A DNA stretch of 64,000 nt, taken from positions 1,384,524-1,448,523 of the forward strand of contig PTFA01000160.1 in the NCBI GenBank assembly GCA_003342895.1, given 5' to 3'. The notes under the pieces were generated by a model, which saw only the letters and a program-made list of their open reading frames with translations, was not told the DNA's origin and did no database searches. Below are positions 46,646 to 58,164 of the stretch, in pieces; the stretch's first letter is position 1, and the number at the start of each line of letters is the position of its first letter. Position numbers and translations under genes: made by a program. Source of the stretch: Casuarius casuarius. Lineage: Eukaryota > Chordata > Aves > Casuariiformes > Casuariidae.

Positions 46646-46649
46646 GAAG

Positions 46650-46945
46650 AGCCCTAGTAACATTTGGTCCAAATTAATGATGGTTTGTTTTGAAATGCAA
46701 ATAGTTTTTAATCAGAAGGGGAAAGGTGGAAATAGACACTACTTAGCTTCTACATTTTAATTTTTTTAATGAAGGCGTGCATCTGTGTTTTTTTTTTTAA
46801 TATATATTTCTTTTAATATGGAGAATAACTTTTGTGTGGGCTGAATTAGCTCTAAATGAAAGCAAACACAGCATAATTAGAAACTGGTTTACTTTTTTCT
46901 TCTGTTTCTTTTCCCCCGTAACGGCAGTATTATAATAAGGTGTGC
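46650..46945. promoter_or_regulatory. AT-rich candidate element with octamer (POU) site
   Basis: A perfect ATGCAAAT octamer lies at 46695-46702. Around it are CAAATTAATGATGG, TTTTTAATCAG, TTTAATTTTTTTAATG, TGAATTAGCTC and GCATAATTAGAAAC. The block has no open frame. The left edge of a T-rich tract (about 46779-46825) is near a short AT repeat. Confidence 0.42.
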
Positions 46946-47509
46946 ATCTGGGAGTGAAGGAAAATCACCCAAGACGAGGGCGTGCTGGTTTTCAGGGGAG
47001 GCCCGTGTTTGAGGCTAGCACGGAGAAGGACNGGAAATGTGCTGTGGAAACATGATTTGAAATGGGAGTTGGGCTGAACTGAGAGGGGGACAAAAGCCTG
47101 GCTTCATCCCAACTACTTTCAGGCTCCCGACTGAGGTACCTAGATTAAAAAAGAGGAGCACAGCCAGAGGGAAGGACTCAGACCTCGGTGTGTGCCTCTC
47201 TTTTCATTGACTACAGGTAGACTCCAAGGTGGCTGCATCCCCAACACAACACCCCAGCACCGCACAACACCCCTACCTCAGGTGTACAAAACAGACGGGC
47301 TGAACCCGGGCCAGAGGGTGTCCGTGGGGTGGGCTAAGCCAGCGCGAACTGCTTCTGGAGCTGGAGATACCCCAGATACCGGGGTACCTCGGTCTTTGCC
47401 ATCTGTGCTGCAGGTGCCTGCGGGGTCACCAGATCTCCCGATTTTCATGTTCAGACACCTCTGACCCCTGGAAGTTGCTCTGCAAAATGGCACTGCGGAA
47501 TAAGAGGAT

Positions 47510-47715
47510 TCNGTTTTCCAAATATGGCTCTGTGTGTCAATTTGTAAAGCTCTAATTTTGTTACTGCATGAGTCTCCCTTTAATATGGTACCATGCTACA
47601 TTCTTTCTCTATAAAGAGACCTCATTTAACTCTAGGCGTGTTTATACATCTAATTAAAAATTGGCCATATTTAATTGATTGCATATATCATTACTGCCGC
47701 CTCATTGCATACGAG
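47510..47715. promoter_or_regulatory. AT-rich candidate conserved non-coding element
   Basis: Contains GCTCTAATTTTG, CTTTAATATGGTACC, CATCTAATTAAAAATTGGCC (TAATTA homeodomain core) and ATATTTAATTGATTGC. Stops occur in all frames. It is sharply bounded by mixed-composition DNA. Confidence 0.4.
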
Positions 47716-47719
47716 AGCA

Positions 47720-50700
47720 CGGTCTAGCAGGAAGGCAGCAGCTTGGAGTCGCAGAGCTGCTTCCCAGTGTTGTAGCACTGGCACAAAAATGCCTGCGAGG
47801 TCCGAAATAGTTTCTCTCTGTTTTGTCCCAGTTCTGCTAGCAGCGTCCCTATACTGTACGGTGTTGCCTCATCCTCTGCGCTCCCNCTGCCTGACACACC
47901 TCACTGGCACAGCGGTTTGCTTTGCTTTCATTTTTTTCCTTCCAGCCACATCAGTCTTCCCTCTCTTAATGCTGTTCATCCGACTGTCCCCTCGTCGCAA
48001 ACACACAAAGCATCTCACCGATGCCATTCCCAAACGTGGTCTCTTCCGAGGTGTCCTCTTCCCTCCTGACAGGCCCTTCAGCAGGCCAGACCGCTCACGA
48101 GGGCAGTGCTGCTGAAAACACTTTCCAGGGAGCATCTGGCCGGAATAGGAAGACCCGGGAGGAAAGCACCTTGCCAGAACAGCTTGTGGCTTTCCTACAG
48201 CATAATAGTGCACACAGAAAATACCACTTGGGGCTGGTGGTTTCAAAATCCCTCGGGGCTGAGGAGGAGAACGGTATTTTCAAGACAAGACAAAACCTGG
48301 AGAGCCCTCTTCTGTGTATCTGCCACTACTGCACCTTGCCTCGAGCTGAGCCGGGCGCTGAGGTCAGGCTGGAGCAGGGGCTGTGCTGCCCTCGCCCCCC
48401 GGCCCTGCCTGCTCCGCTCCGCTTGCCGGGGAGCAGCGTCACGGGAACTGCAGTCCCTCTCCGATGTAAGAGCCTGGCTTTACAGGACACGCCAGCTCAG
48501 TTAGGCGTGCCTCTGTCTAGCTGCAGGAATAAGGCGGGAGCACAGACAAACAAGAGGGCACCGGTCCGTGTTTGGGGGACAGCTGCTACCCCAGAAGTGA
48601 CAGAGAGGTCTGACTTCTTGCACTGCACATACGCACCCTTCCCTCCCCACTCTGTCCTCCTTCCACCCCTTCTCAGCCCCGGTGGGTGCTGACCCCCACA
48701 CCCGCACCAGCCTTCTGCCCAGACGAGGGGCCGCCCTTCCATCACCGGGGGTGCAATGTCGCAGACAGACTGGGCACCCGCTCATCCTCCTCCCTGTCAC
48801 ACCTCTGCTGGGTAATCGAATAAAATTGTCAGCAAAGAGGGGATGATGATTCAGCTCCCACCAAAGGCTAGGCTATTACCTAGCAGCTTAATAATGAAAA
48901 CTGTCATCATTCCTGCAATAAGGAAAGATAAATAAGTTATTAAATGCAAGAGCCCGCCACCCTCCCCGGGCAGGGCACCATGCCAGAGGAATATTAACTT
49001 CTGGCCACAGCCTATCTGTTATGGGAACGGAGAGGAATACCCGAATGCTCAGAGACAGAGCTCTTTCTCCTCCAGATGGCTTTTAAAGGGCGTCTGACTG
49101 CTTTGTGTTCCTACTGTGTGCTTAGGAAATGAAGGGCCATCGCTTCCCTATTTGCCCTCAAAGGGCAACGGACAAACACAGTCCCAGAAACATGGAGAGA
49201 AGTGGGGAAGACTGAGGTTGGGGAAGGGGTAGAGATGGGTCTGAAGATGCACGCTATTTGCACAGATGTGATAACCCCTGGTTTGGAGTAACTGAAGCTT
49301 TACTGAGCAGCNTCAGTGAGGACCCTCTTACAAAATGGCTAAAGAGGGATCGACACCATGCGTCTCCAGGCAGCTGTTGCGCATCGCTGAGGAGGGCAGG
49401 GTCCGAGTTCATGGTGGACCCAGATTTGCTTAGCCCTCAAAATTGATTTCCTCCTCCTGACAGACCCAGCCAAGTTAACCTGGTTGTCGCTCAACTATAG
49501 CACGAGTCAATAGGTTAAAAAATGAAATGCACATCTGATGTGGAAAGAAAAAGGTGAGAAACAGGAAGGAAAGGAGGAAAGAAGAAGTGACCTTTTTTCA
49601 CAGCTATATTTTACTGGGAGAAAATCCACGAGCTATTACGTGATCCACGAGGAATTACATGGAGCAAGTCCTGGTCCTGCTCAAACTGCAAGAGCTCCTG
49701 CAGCAGCTGTGCACTGTGGAGACCTGTAGATGCTATTCTGCANAGCCAGCCATAATAAATGACCTTCATAACACCTTCTCTCTAAAATTCTCAAACTTTC
49801 CTGCTAATAAACGACGTGGTTGTCTAGGCAGTCCAAGCCTTTTATCTAAGAATTGTTCCTCTCCTTCCCTGCAGAACAGTCATAGGATCTTCCACAGAGC
49901 CTACAGCTACACGTTCTCCTCTCCAGCCTTCCTCTAGAGGTGAGTTCCTCTCTTTTGCCCTTCACCTTCTCCTGTTTCCCAAGCTCTGATCCCTTCCCCA
50001 CTGCTGTTAGCTCCTACAGGATTAAAAAGAAAAATATTTGCTGATGTGGAACTTCTCTCTCTCTGGGGTATCTCAGTGTCATGTTTAGTCTTAGCACAGC
50101 CCCTGGAACCATTTTTTGTTTTAATCATTGTGTTTACATGCACTTTCTGGAAGCTGCTAAAGTGTCCTGACAAGTTTCTGAAATCAAAGGCTTGGAGCTG
50201 CCCCAGAGGCAGGGACCAAAAAGAAATCATTACCTGAGCTGCTGCTGGAATTGCCCTGGAAAGTATGCAGGAACATGCCCTGTGCAGCAGGGCGGGCCCT
50301 CTTCCTGGCAACCTGCAGCTATCCTCTGCTCTAATTATCAAGCCACCCACAGCGGCTGCAAGTCCTAACATGCTATGTCCCATTTTCATCCAAGCAACCC
50401 AAGCCCAGAGATGCCATCAGAGACCACAGGCAAGTTTCCATGTTTGGCCATAAAAGAATCCATAAAGCTAGTGAACATCTTAAAAATTAAGCATCTAACA
50501 AGCACCATCTTGAAGCCAAGGGCTTAGTTCCAATTTGGCACTGGCTTAGTATCATGCCCTTCCCATAACGGTAGACGGCTCTACTCGACTTGTCTGCTGA
50601 ATCCCACAAAACCCTCTTGGTACCTTCTCCCAGGGTCCCAGGGGGCCAGCGAACAGCAGGCAGGCCCTGAGGGTGCCATCGGTTAGGTGGTGGATGAAGG

Positions 50701-53700
50701 CAGGCAGGAGGAAAGCTGCNAAGAGCAAAGTAGAGGTCTGATGTGACCTGAGTTCTCATGCTCTGAATTATCTCTGCATTCAGAGACCCTTGCTCTGTGA
50801 ATCCCTGAAACATTTTACTCCCTGAATATCCATTTTCAGATCTTGTACTATTGATGGCTTCATCCCACTGCTTGCAAGAACAGGTAGCTCTCAACAGAAG
50901 TGCATTCACCGGCACTCTCAGACTGAAACTAAGGGCTTGTCCGTGTTATGAGTACATTCATGTCATGCATCAGCATTGCCACAGAGCAAAGCCAGCCCTT
51001 TTCAGAGAAGCAGCATCAGTGAAATCTGCAGGCAGCCAGGAGGGGACCTGAAAGCCAGACTGACGACAGTTTGTTAGAATGCTCCATACCCCTGCACTTT
51101 TCTGCTGTTAATAATGCAGCATGCAGTGAGTGGACAAAGAAGACATCAGATATATTGGCCTTGTAGCACAGGGGCCATGAAAGCTCTGTGCTTTCACAGC
51201 CTTCAGAAAGGCTGCAACATGCCAGCAGCTTTTGCAGACCCTCTGTGATGAACATTACCGCGGGCCAGGCAGGGAGTGTTTTTGTGCCGGTTTCCCCCAG
51301 ACTTGAAAGAAGTCATTCTGTATTGAGCTCTCTGATTCAAAAACCAGCAGAGGCAACTGGCATTTTTCCTCTTGGGCCTTGAAGCAGATCCTTCAAAAAT
51401 TAGCTCACAGGAAAGGGCTGGTTCTCTCCTACCCAAGCTTGGGTGTAACTTAACAGGAGGGGACAGCCTCTTCCCCAGCCTACAATATGGTGTTTTCCCT
51501 CATCTATCCTCACCAGGCAAAGCTAACAGGCAAGACACCTCCACTTTAACCANCCCTCCTTTCCCTCTATGAATCTGCCTCTCCTACTACACCCAAAGTC
51601 ATCCTCACCTTCCACATAACCCCACTAATCTCAAAATCGTCCTTCTTGCTTACACCTTGGAGTCTCATCCCACTGTTAGAAAGGAGTCTCTCCTTTCCTA
51701 CAGCTTCCCTTCTGCTGGCCAGCCTTCCACCATTAACTGCCCTCTACTGCTCTCTTGTCTACCATTAAAATACATATAATATATAACATTATTTTATGAT
51801 GTACTATAAAAAAAAAATCCTGGAACTACAAGACACGTGCCAAACCTCAGCAACACATGCAGGAATGCCTTTGTTCCAGCTGTTTCCGTGTTGCCTGAGC
51901 TCTTCCCAACAGCCTCTGAAAGCTCTTAGGGACAGGGACCTTGCTTTCTGGAATGGGGCGGCAGCAGCAGTTGTGGCTATACATAATAGGTAACACCGTC
52001 TGTCCTTCACATAAAGGCCCTCAGTGTCCCATTTCCCGAATCACTGCCCAGGACTCAAGCCAAATCAGAGGTACACATAGGGTTTTAAAGTGTGAGTATA
52101 TCCTGAGCTTGGAAGTGCGAGTATAGGTGTGGGCGTGAAGGAGAGATCTCCGATTTCTTACTGAGGATGCTGCGTATGTTTATTGCTCCTTAGATCTTGT
52201 CACTTCCTTTGGTAGTAAACCTCTCCCTCTCCCCCTTGCCATGAGCTTCCCTCCATCCGAGGAGAGCTCGTGCGCTGGTTCTGGGGAGTTTCGCTCACAG
52301 CTCTGAGCCTGTCAGTGCAAGGAAATCTCCGAGCTCTTTCTAGGGTTTCACTAACGTGCTGGCTCTTGCGTGGCCACTCTAGAGGAACCCGGTGCTCAGG
52401 GAACTGTGCTTCTTATCAGAGCGCAGGCCAGACCAATAAATCACCGGGGGAATGCGGTCCAGCCAGGCCGCAGGGCTCACCGCTCCGGCAGCCAGTGGCG
52501 AGCAGACCTGATGCCAGCAAAGCGTGGGGAAGCAGGGCAGGAAAACCTGCCCTCTCCAGGGAATGGGGGTCAGCGATGACAGGAAACGTGCCTGGAAACC
52601 TTCTCGGGAGCAACATCTGCCGGTGCNCTCGCAGACGAGCCGCAGAGGATGCTCCACACATCCACGGCCTCGCAGCCTGCACTCACCAGTGCACNTGCAC
52701 CTTCGCACCCCATGGGGTGGTCACAGCAAGGGACATGTGCCCACTCAGGGAGACCTTCCTCTGCAATATTTCCACAGAGTCATGCTGCACCTGGGCCCTC
52801 ACTCATGTCCCCGCTACAGCTCTCAGGAGCAGGCTGTTCTTAAAACGAAGACATTCAAGTCTTTCTTTGAGCTTAATGACACAGACCCATCTTGTCTCTT
52901 TGACAACGCTTCTCACCCTTAGCGCACTGCACCTCCAAATACCTTCTGCTTCTCCCCTGAGCGCCTCAGAAAAAACACAGTGCTTCCTATCCTCCGTGTA
53001 CTGCACCCAGTGAAAAACCTCCCACCTCCTGCTCCCCCCCACCCCCAGCATAGCCTCATTTTACCCTTCAGCGGGAAGTTTCTATCCTGGTCCCCCTCCT
53101 CATACCCACGCCCCAAAGTGCCAGCCCCCGGCCCTCGCTTCCCTCCCTCTCCTGGGCTGGTGGAACTTTCTTATAAAAACTGCAAACCAAGCTCCATAAA
53201 ATTCCCGATTCATTCTGCAGATATTTCCTGCACTGGGGCTTTCAGCAGCATCTGCTGGTTTGAAGTGTGCTTTTTATTCATCCTGGGGGCACCATTACTT
53301 TCAGCTTTAGCAGTTTTGCCTGCTCTGTAGTCTCTGCCAGGCTCCATCCACGGAAGAGAAAATTGGTGAAAGAATAATAATTATGATTGTTATAAATATA
53401 TATTTCATTGTGGTGGCCTTTTGTGCATGTGTTCATCGCTGATGAGGAGACCAGAGCGGAGACCTGGTGAAGCTAAACTCCTAACAGACTCCCGACTGGC
53501 AGATGCCGTGTCCTTTGCCAGCACGGGCCCTGACCCAGCCCAGCAGACACGCAGAGGACTTCCCTCCCTCCTGCTGAGNCACCTGCTAGGGGACCCCAGG
53601 CCTCTCACCCCCAAAAGGTCCCTGGTGGATCACAGGGCACAGCTCCAGAAGGGCTACAAATCACTGGAGGTGTTTATCTTGCNTTCACTGCTAGGGAGGT

Positions 53701-54580
53701 ATGTTACGGGAAAGTTTGGGGTCACATTCAAGTTCTTCCGACCTTTTGGATGGAAGGAGGATGAGGAGAGGAGATAGCAGTGGGGCTGGGAGGGGGAGCC
53801 TGCACTCCGTATTGGGGCAGAAGCCTTGCAAAATGGGGCACAGGGGAAAGGTGCGTAATCATCTCTTGTGGAGTCTGCCTCAGTTTCTCAATAGATGTCT
53901 GCTGTCTTCCAGCTGAATGCAAAAACAAGGGACTGGCAATTTAGCCTGTAAAGGANTCACACAGAAGGCTGGTAGTAAACATGATTTCCTCTCATCAGGG
54001 AAGTATCTGAACATGGATTTTGTAGGTGAGTTTATAGGATCAGCCTGGAACTTCCATCCTCAGCTTCTGCAGCTCACATCCCTCTCTTTCTTCCTCTGCC
54101 ATTCGCACGGCAACGTGGCCATCCCATATCCAGTGTTCCTGACAGGCCAGGGCCTTCTCTCCCTGCGAGAGGGACTCTAGATACCCCAAGGAAACTAAAG
54201 AATCCTAATGAATGATTTAAATTCTCTTGGATACAAGGAAATATTTTTTCTTTCTTTCATTAGCTAGGGATGACTGCCTTCTCTCTATATTCCTGACCAT
54301 ACAGACAGATGGGCCTGAGGATGCTCCCTGTGTGAATGTCCAGGCCCCTCGCAGCCACTGAACCGTCTCAGCCTTCATTTCCTGTTGCAGAGCGCTTTGG
54401 AGGTATTTCCTGTATCCATTGCAAATTTCCATGGGGATTTCTTCATTTTATCCTCAATGGGTTGGCCACTCCTCTCTGAAAGCAGGACTGCTAGTTTTGC
54501 AGAACGCGTTGTAAGATTTTGTACAAATAAGCAGATCCTGGCTAACTTTTTCACTGTCCTTTCCACCCTGAGTAGCCCTC
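47720..54580. other. Intergenic region, no gene recognised
   Basis: No CpG island and no recognisable gene. Frames of 223 codons (48021-48692) and 247 codons (52270-53013) are open, but they overlap reverse-strand frames, contain Ns in the latter case, and match no family. A short AT-rich patch lies at about 48870-48940 and another at 53365-53410. Confidence 0.5.
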
Positions 54581-54584
54581 CCCT

Positions 54585-54645
54585 CCTTGCATCAGACTAG
54601 ATAATCATAAATGGTCTCTCCTGGTTTTGAAAATGAGTATATATA
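54585..54645 (+). mobile_element. Possible 3'-end fragment of a CR1-type LINE
   Basis: The stretch CAGACTAGATAATCATAAAT followed by GGTCTCTCCTGG and TTTTGAAAATGAG resembles the end of sauropsid CR1 elements (a GACTAGATGATC-like block, then GGTCCCTTCTGGCCTTG and a short terminal repeat). Nothing upstream could be matched, so it may be a very short 5'-truncated copy or chance similarity. Confidence 0.35.
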
Positions 54646-54649
54646 TGCA

Positions 54650-57550
54650 ATTCCATTTGTGAGTGAATCTAATATTACTTTTTTCAGATCTTCCCTACTC
54701 CTAGACTGCAGCTCCTGCCAGAGACTCTCCATACTATGGCAGCTGCCACTGGGACTTCATTTGAACATATAGAGAGAATGAGCCTACGGTGGATACTTCT
54801 AGCTATATATGAAAATTCATCTCCGAGCTACTTACTCTTCGATAAATTCATTTGCTGTAACTCCTCCAGAGGACCTGCAGCAGAGTGCTGTGCTTTGCCT
54901 TCATAGCAAAATGGAGAAGAGATGGGAAGAAATTCTCCCCCACTCATTTTATCCTTGCTCTGCTTCTACCCACGAGGAGCACACACAAGCTCCTGTCTGA
55001 TCTCGCAGGAGCCCCACGCGAGAGCAGTAGGAAAGCACGGCCTCGGAGCACCCTAAGGCTGCCGGCAACATNCCCCTCTGAAGGACAAGCAAGGCCAGCT
55101 GCACAGCCTGTGTTTAGCCTCTCTAACAGGTGATGGTGGGTGAGGAAGGGAACAGATGACACTCAGGGTGAGGTGATAAACTTGACAGATATTAAAATCA
55201 TTTTTGGAAATTCGTATTGCCACAGCTGGGATATGAATGCAGAGGAGTCCAAGTCCAGTTGGGATTTGGTGTAAAACTCATGCCATTTGGTTTCAACAGC
55301 TTGGAAAACAGCCATGGGCTTGGGTCCTTGAGTATTAGCAAAACCTTTAAGACTTTGTATTTAAACTCCTGTCTTGGAAGATTCTCCGGAGTAGATGTCA
55401 GATTGTCACTCAACACCCACCCCCTCGTGCACAAATAAGCATCCCAGACAGAGAGCCTCGGGGAGACCTCGGCAGGCAGGTCCTCCTCCAGCCAGAGTAA
55501 GAGCAGGCTCCCTCGTGGACCTGCCACTGACCTGCTCCTCGGTGCGTGCTCCCAGCCTGCCTGGGATGGACTCCAGCCAAGCTTTCAGCACAGCACTCCA
55601 GTCAAACCACAAATGCCTTTCTAGTAACAGCAGTTAATATTCCCAGGAACTCTCTGTAAACAGGGCCAGCCTGATGGGAACCGGAGATAGAGATGCTGGA
55701 GCAGCTGGTCTGCAGCAGTTCATACTCCTCCTCTGGAGCTGAGGTCTCACCACCCTCCAGATAAAAATCAAACCCCCCTCCACGCCACGTATGTTTCTTA
55801 GGTTGTCTACAGCACCTACCACTAAGGTGCTGGGACTCCTAGATGTTAGTGAGCTACAAAGAAATAGAGATAGATGAAAGTTTCAGCACATTTCAGTTGT
55901 GCTCATGTGGGAAGAGACTGGTGTGAGAAGCCATTCGATTTTTGTCAAACCAGCTGGTGTTTAGAAGAACGAGCAAACAGGCAAAATGAAATTCCTGGCA
56001 ACGCTACCAGCTCCCAGGGTACAAGAGAAAGTGGGAGAATTCAAGTCCAGAAGGCCGAGACTTGTACGACAGCTGGAGTTTAGCGAGGGACTCTGCTACC
56101 ACAACAATCCTCGGTAAACATACCAAGCAAGAGAGACAGTGAAGCACTGGGGAATAATTAGCAAGAGCCCTGGGGACATTAATTCCTATTGAAAACAAGT
56201 GTAATGAGCTAGAAATGTTGGCTTAAGCTAAGGTAAAAGAATAGAGAATTTGGCCATTTGCTAACACGCACACAGATTGTCCCCTTCAGAGCAGACTGTT
56301 GCTCATCCATGTGCCCGACCCGAGCCCAGTGATTCATGCTGGAGTTAACTTTTCACACTCAGTCAGATCATCAGGTAGTGCTGGGATGTCCTGGGGCTCC
56401 TCCGAACCTTCTCCGAAGCCAGGCTGGAAAGCTCCTGTGAGTCTGCAGTGATTCATCAGAGCTGTGGCAGCTGGAGCAGGGGGAGAAAGGAGTCTCTTTC
56501 TTAAACTCGATGTATTCTGGCCCTTATTGACTGCAGGTCAGGAAAGAAAAAAACAAAAATCCAATGAAAATACACTAACAACCGGAGCTTGTACAACGTA
56601 GCACTTCATGCTGGCTGCAAAATCTGGGACTTGTTCTTCTGGGACTTTATCTTCTGTAAGGTCAGTCATAACCTTTGGTCATATCCCAGCTCGGTCAGAG
56701 GAGAAAGACCTGTCACTGGCCTCCTTCCCCACTTCGTATGCTGGTCTCGTGCGCGCATCCCAGAGAAGGGAAGCCAATACTATGCAAAGTCAGTGCGTCC
56801 TACTGTGGACATTTCAGCACCAGGCCTGCCAAGACAGCCTTCCCAAACACTCCGATATCTATCTTCAAATGTAAACATACATTTCTATGGAAAACTAGCA
56901 GCTCAGATCAAACAGTGGGTCAGGAATGTTTGCTGAAAGCCTGTTTTCTGAACCCAGAGAGATCCCATGCAGCCCAAAAGGTCTCAGTTTCCCTTGTTTG
57001 CACACAAGGAAACTGTTTCTTATGGTAATTTGTGTTTCAATAAATGTAAAATAAAATTAATTCTGCCCTTTCCCAGCTGGCGTCATCACCATTTCCCTCT
57101 GTTTATCACATCATAATCATCACCCAGGCAACCACCGGCCACGTCACAGGCGGGGAATTTGGGCTGCAGGTGGGGAGAAAGCAGCGGATTCACTCTCCAT
57201 AAACAAAGATCCCCTTTTCACACAAATGCCTCTAGTGGCACGAATGGGAGGGGGAAAGGGATAGTGAAAACCAAACACAAGATGGGAGCAAACGGCTTCT
57301 ACAGAGGATGCTCCCAGCAGCGGGCAGGCACCGTCCCCGGACGGGCACCCGCAAGCTTGAGTTTCCATTAGATGCCCGTGTCTTTTGGAGGTGTCTGCCC
57401 AGGCGAAGCAGGAGGCACGGACATCTTCCCTGCCCAGCTCGGCCCCCTGGGATGAGGCCAACTNGGAGCCCATCCCGCGGGGTACCCCGCTCCCAGCGTG
57501 GGCCATTGCGGCTGCCCCACTTCTGCCCCCCCCTCCCCGCCAAGCACCCA
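54650..57550. other. Intergenic region, no gene recognised
   Basis: Mixed composition with open frames of 118 codons or less until the approach to the CpG island (148 codons at 57144-57590). An A-rich patch at 57035-57060 (AATAAATGTAAAATAAAATT) contains an AATAAA-like signal on the forward strand, but no gene ends there. Confidence 0.5.
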
Positions 57551-57552
57551 GT

Positions 57553-57760
57553 TCATCCCTCTGAAACCACGCCCGGAACTTCATTTTCAAGGGGTCTTTT
57601 TTTGCTTTTAACTGTGTATTGATCTGATTTCAGAACTTCCTTCACAAATGAGGCAGTGATTTCGGCGAGCCCTCCAAAGTACTCCTGCTGGACAATGCAC
57701 AGCCGGCAGATCTCTTCCTTGGCCATCCCATGCCCCTGCCACACTGGGGAAAACGCCTCA
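57553..57760 (-). CDS. Candidate coding exon, unknown protein (weak)
   Basis: On the reverse strand an open frame runs from about 57807 to a stop at 57553-57555. The part from the methionine at 57726 reads MAKEEICRLCIVQQEYFGGL and continues for 57 residues to the stop. Its mix of charged and hydrophobic residues, and its independence from simple repeats, look more protein-like than other frames here. It contains a CxxC pair (CRLC). A possible splice acceptor, TTTTCCCCAG, lies just upstream on that strand at about 57745-57754. A CpG island about 100-400 bp further upstream (57840-58160) could be a promoter. Against it, no family is recognised, no convincing splice donor is found, and the frame upstream of the methionine lies in a tandem repeat. 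It could be chance. Confidence 0.25.
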
Positions 57761-57872
57761 TGGCCGTGACTGACACCCCACACGTCCCCGCTGTCCCCTT
57801 CTCCCACCGAACTGGGGAAAACGCCTCGCTGCCGTGACCGACACCCGCCACCGCCACCCCACCGCTCCCGCC
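57743..57872. repeat. 68-bp tandem repeat running into an assembly gap
   Basis: ACTGGGGAAAACGCCTC and the following GCCGTGAC/GACACCC block occur at 57743 and again at 57811, a period of 68 with about four differences over 36 bases. The second copy runs into the N gap at 57873, so the array probably continues inside the gap. Confidence 0.85.
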
Positions 57873-57962
57873 NNNNNNNNNNNNNNNNNNNNNNNNNNNN
57901 NNNNNNNNNNNNNNNNNNNNNNNNNNNNNNNNNNNNNNNNNNNNNNNNNNNNNNNNNNNNNN
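57873..57962. other. Assembly gap (90 Ns)
   Basis: The only long N run in the window. It lies between a tandem repeat on the left and very CpG-rich DNA on the right, a usual cause of gaps in bird assemblies. True length is unknown. Confidence 0.98.
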
Positions 57963-58160
57963 GGCGCCGCGCGCTGCGCAGTCCCCGCCTGCCCCCTGCC
58001 GGCGGCAGCCGGTTTGGACCGGCCCCAGCCGGCTGCGCCCGCGGCCCGCGGCGGGGAGGGAGGCCCCGCGGGCGGGGGGACTGGTGGCGGCGTCCTGCCG
58101 GGCCGTGTCCCCGGCGGNTCGCGGAGGTGCCGCCCGGGCTGCCCGCCCCAGAGGCAGCCT
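57963..58160. promoter_or_regulatory. CpG island, truncated by the gap
   Basis: Extremely CpG-dense (GGCGCCGCGCGCTGCGCAG, CGCGGCCCGCGGCGGGG). It is isolated in CpG-poor surroundings, unlike the islands of the left half, which makes it the best promoter candidate in the window. On the reverse strand it precedes the weak exon candidate at 57553-57760. On the forward strand only a dead LINE follows. Confidence 0.6.
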
Positions 58161-58164
58161 AGAC

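Noticed and set aside
52270..53013. 247-codon forward frame outside the CpG-rich domain
   Set aside because: Contains Ns, has overlapping 132-codon and reverse frames, and resembles no protein family. One frame of this size can occur by chance in a GC-leaning 64-kb window.
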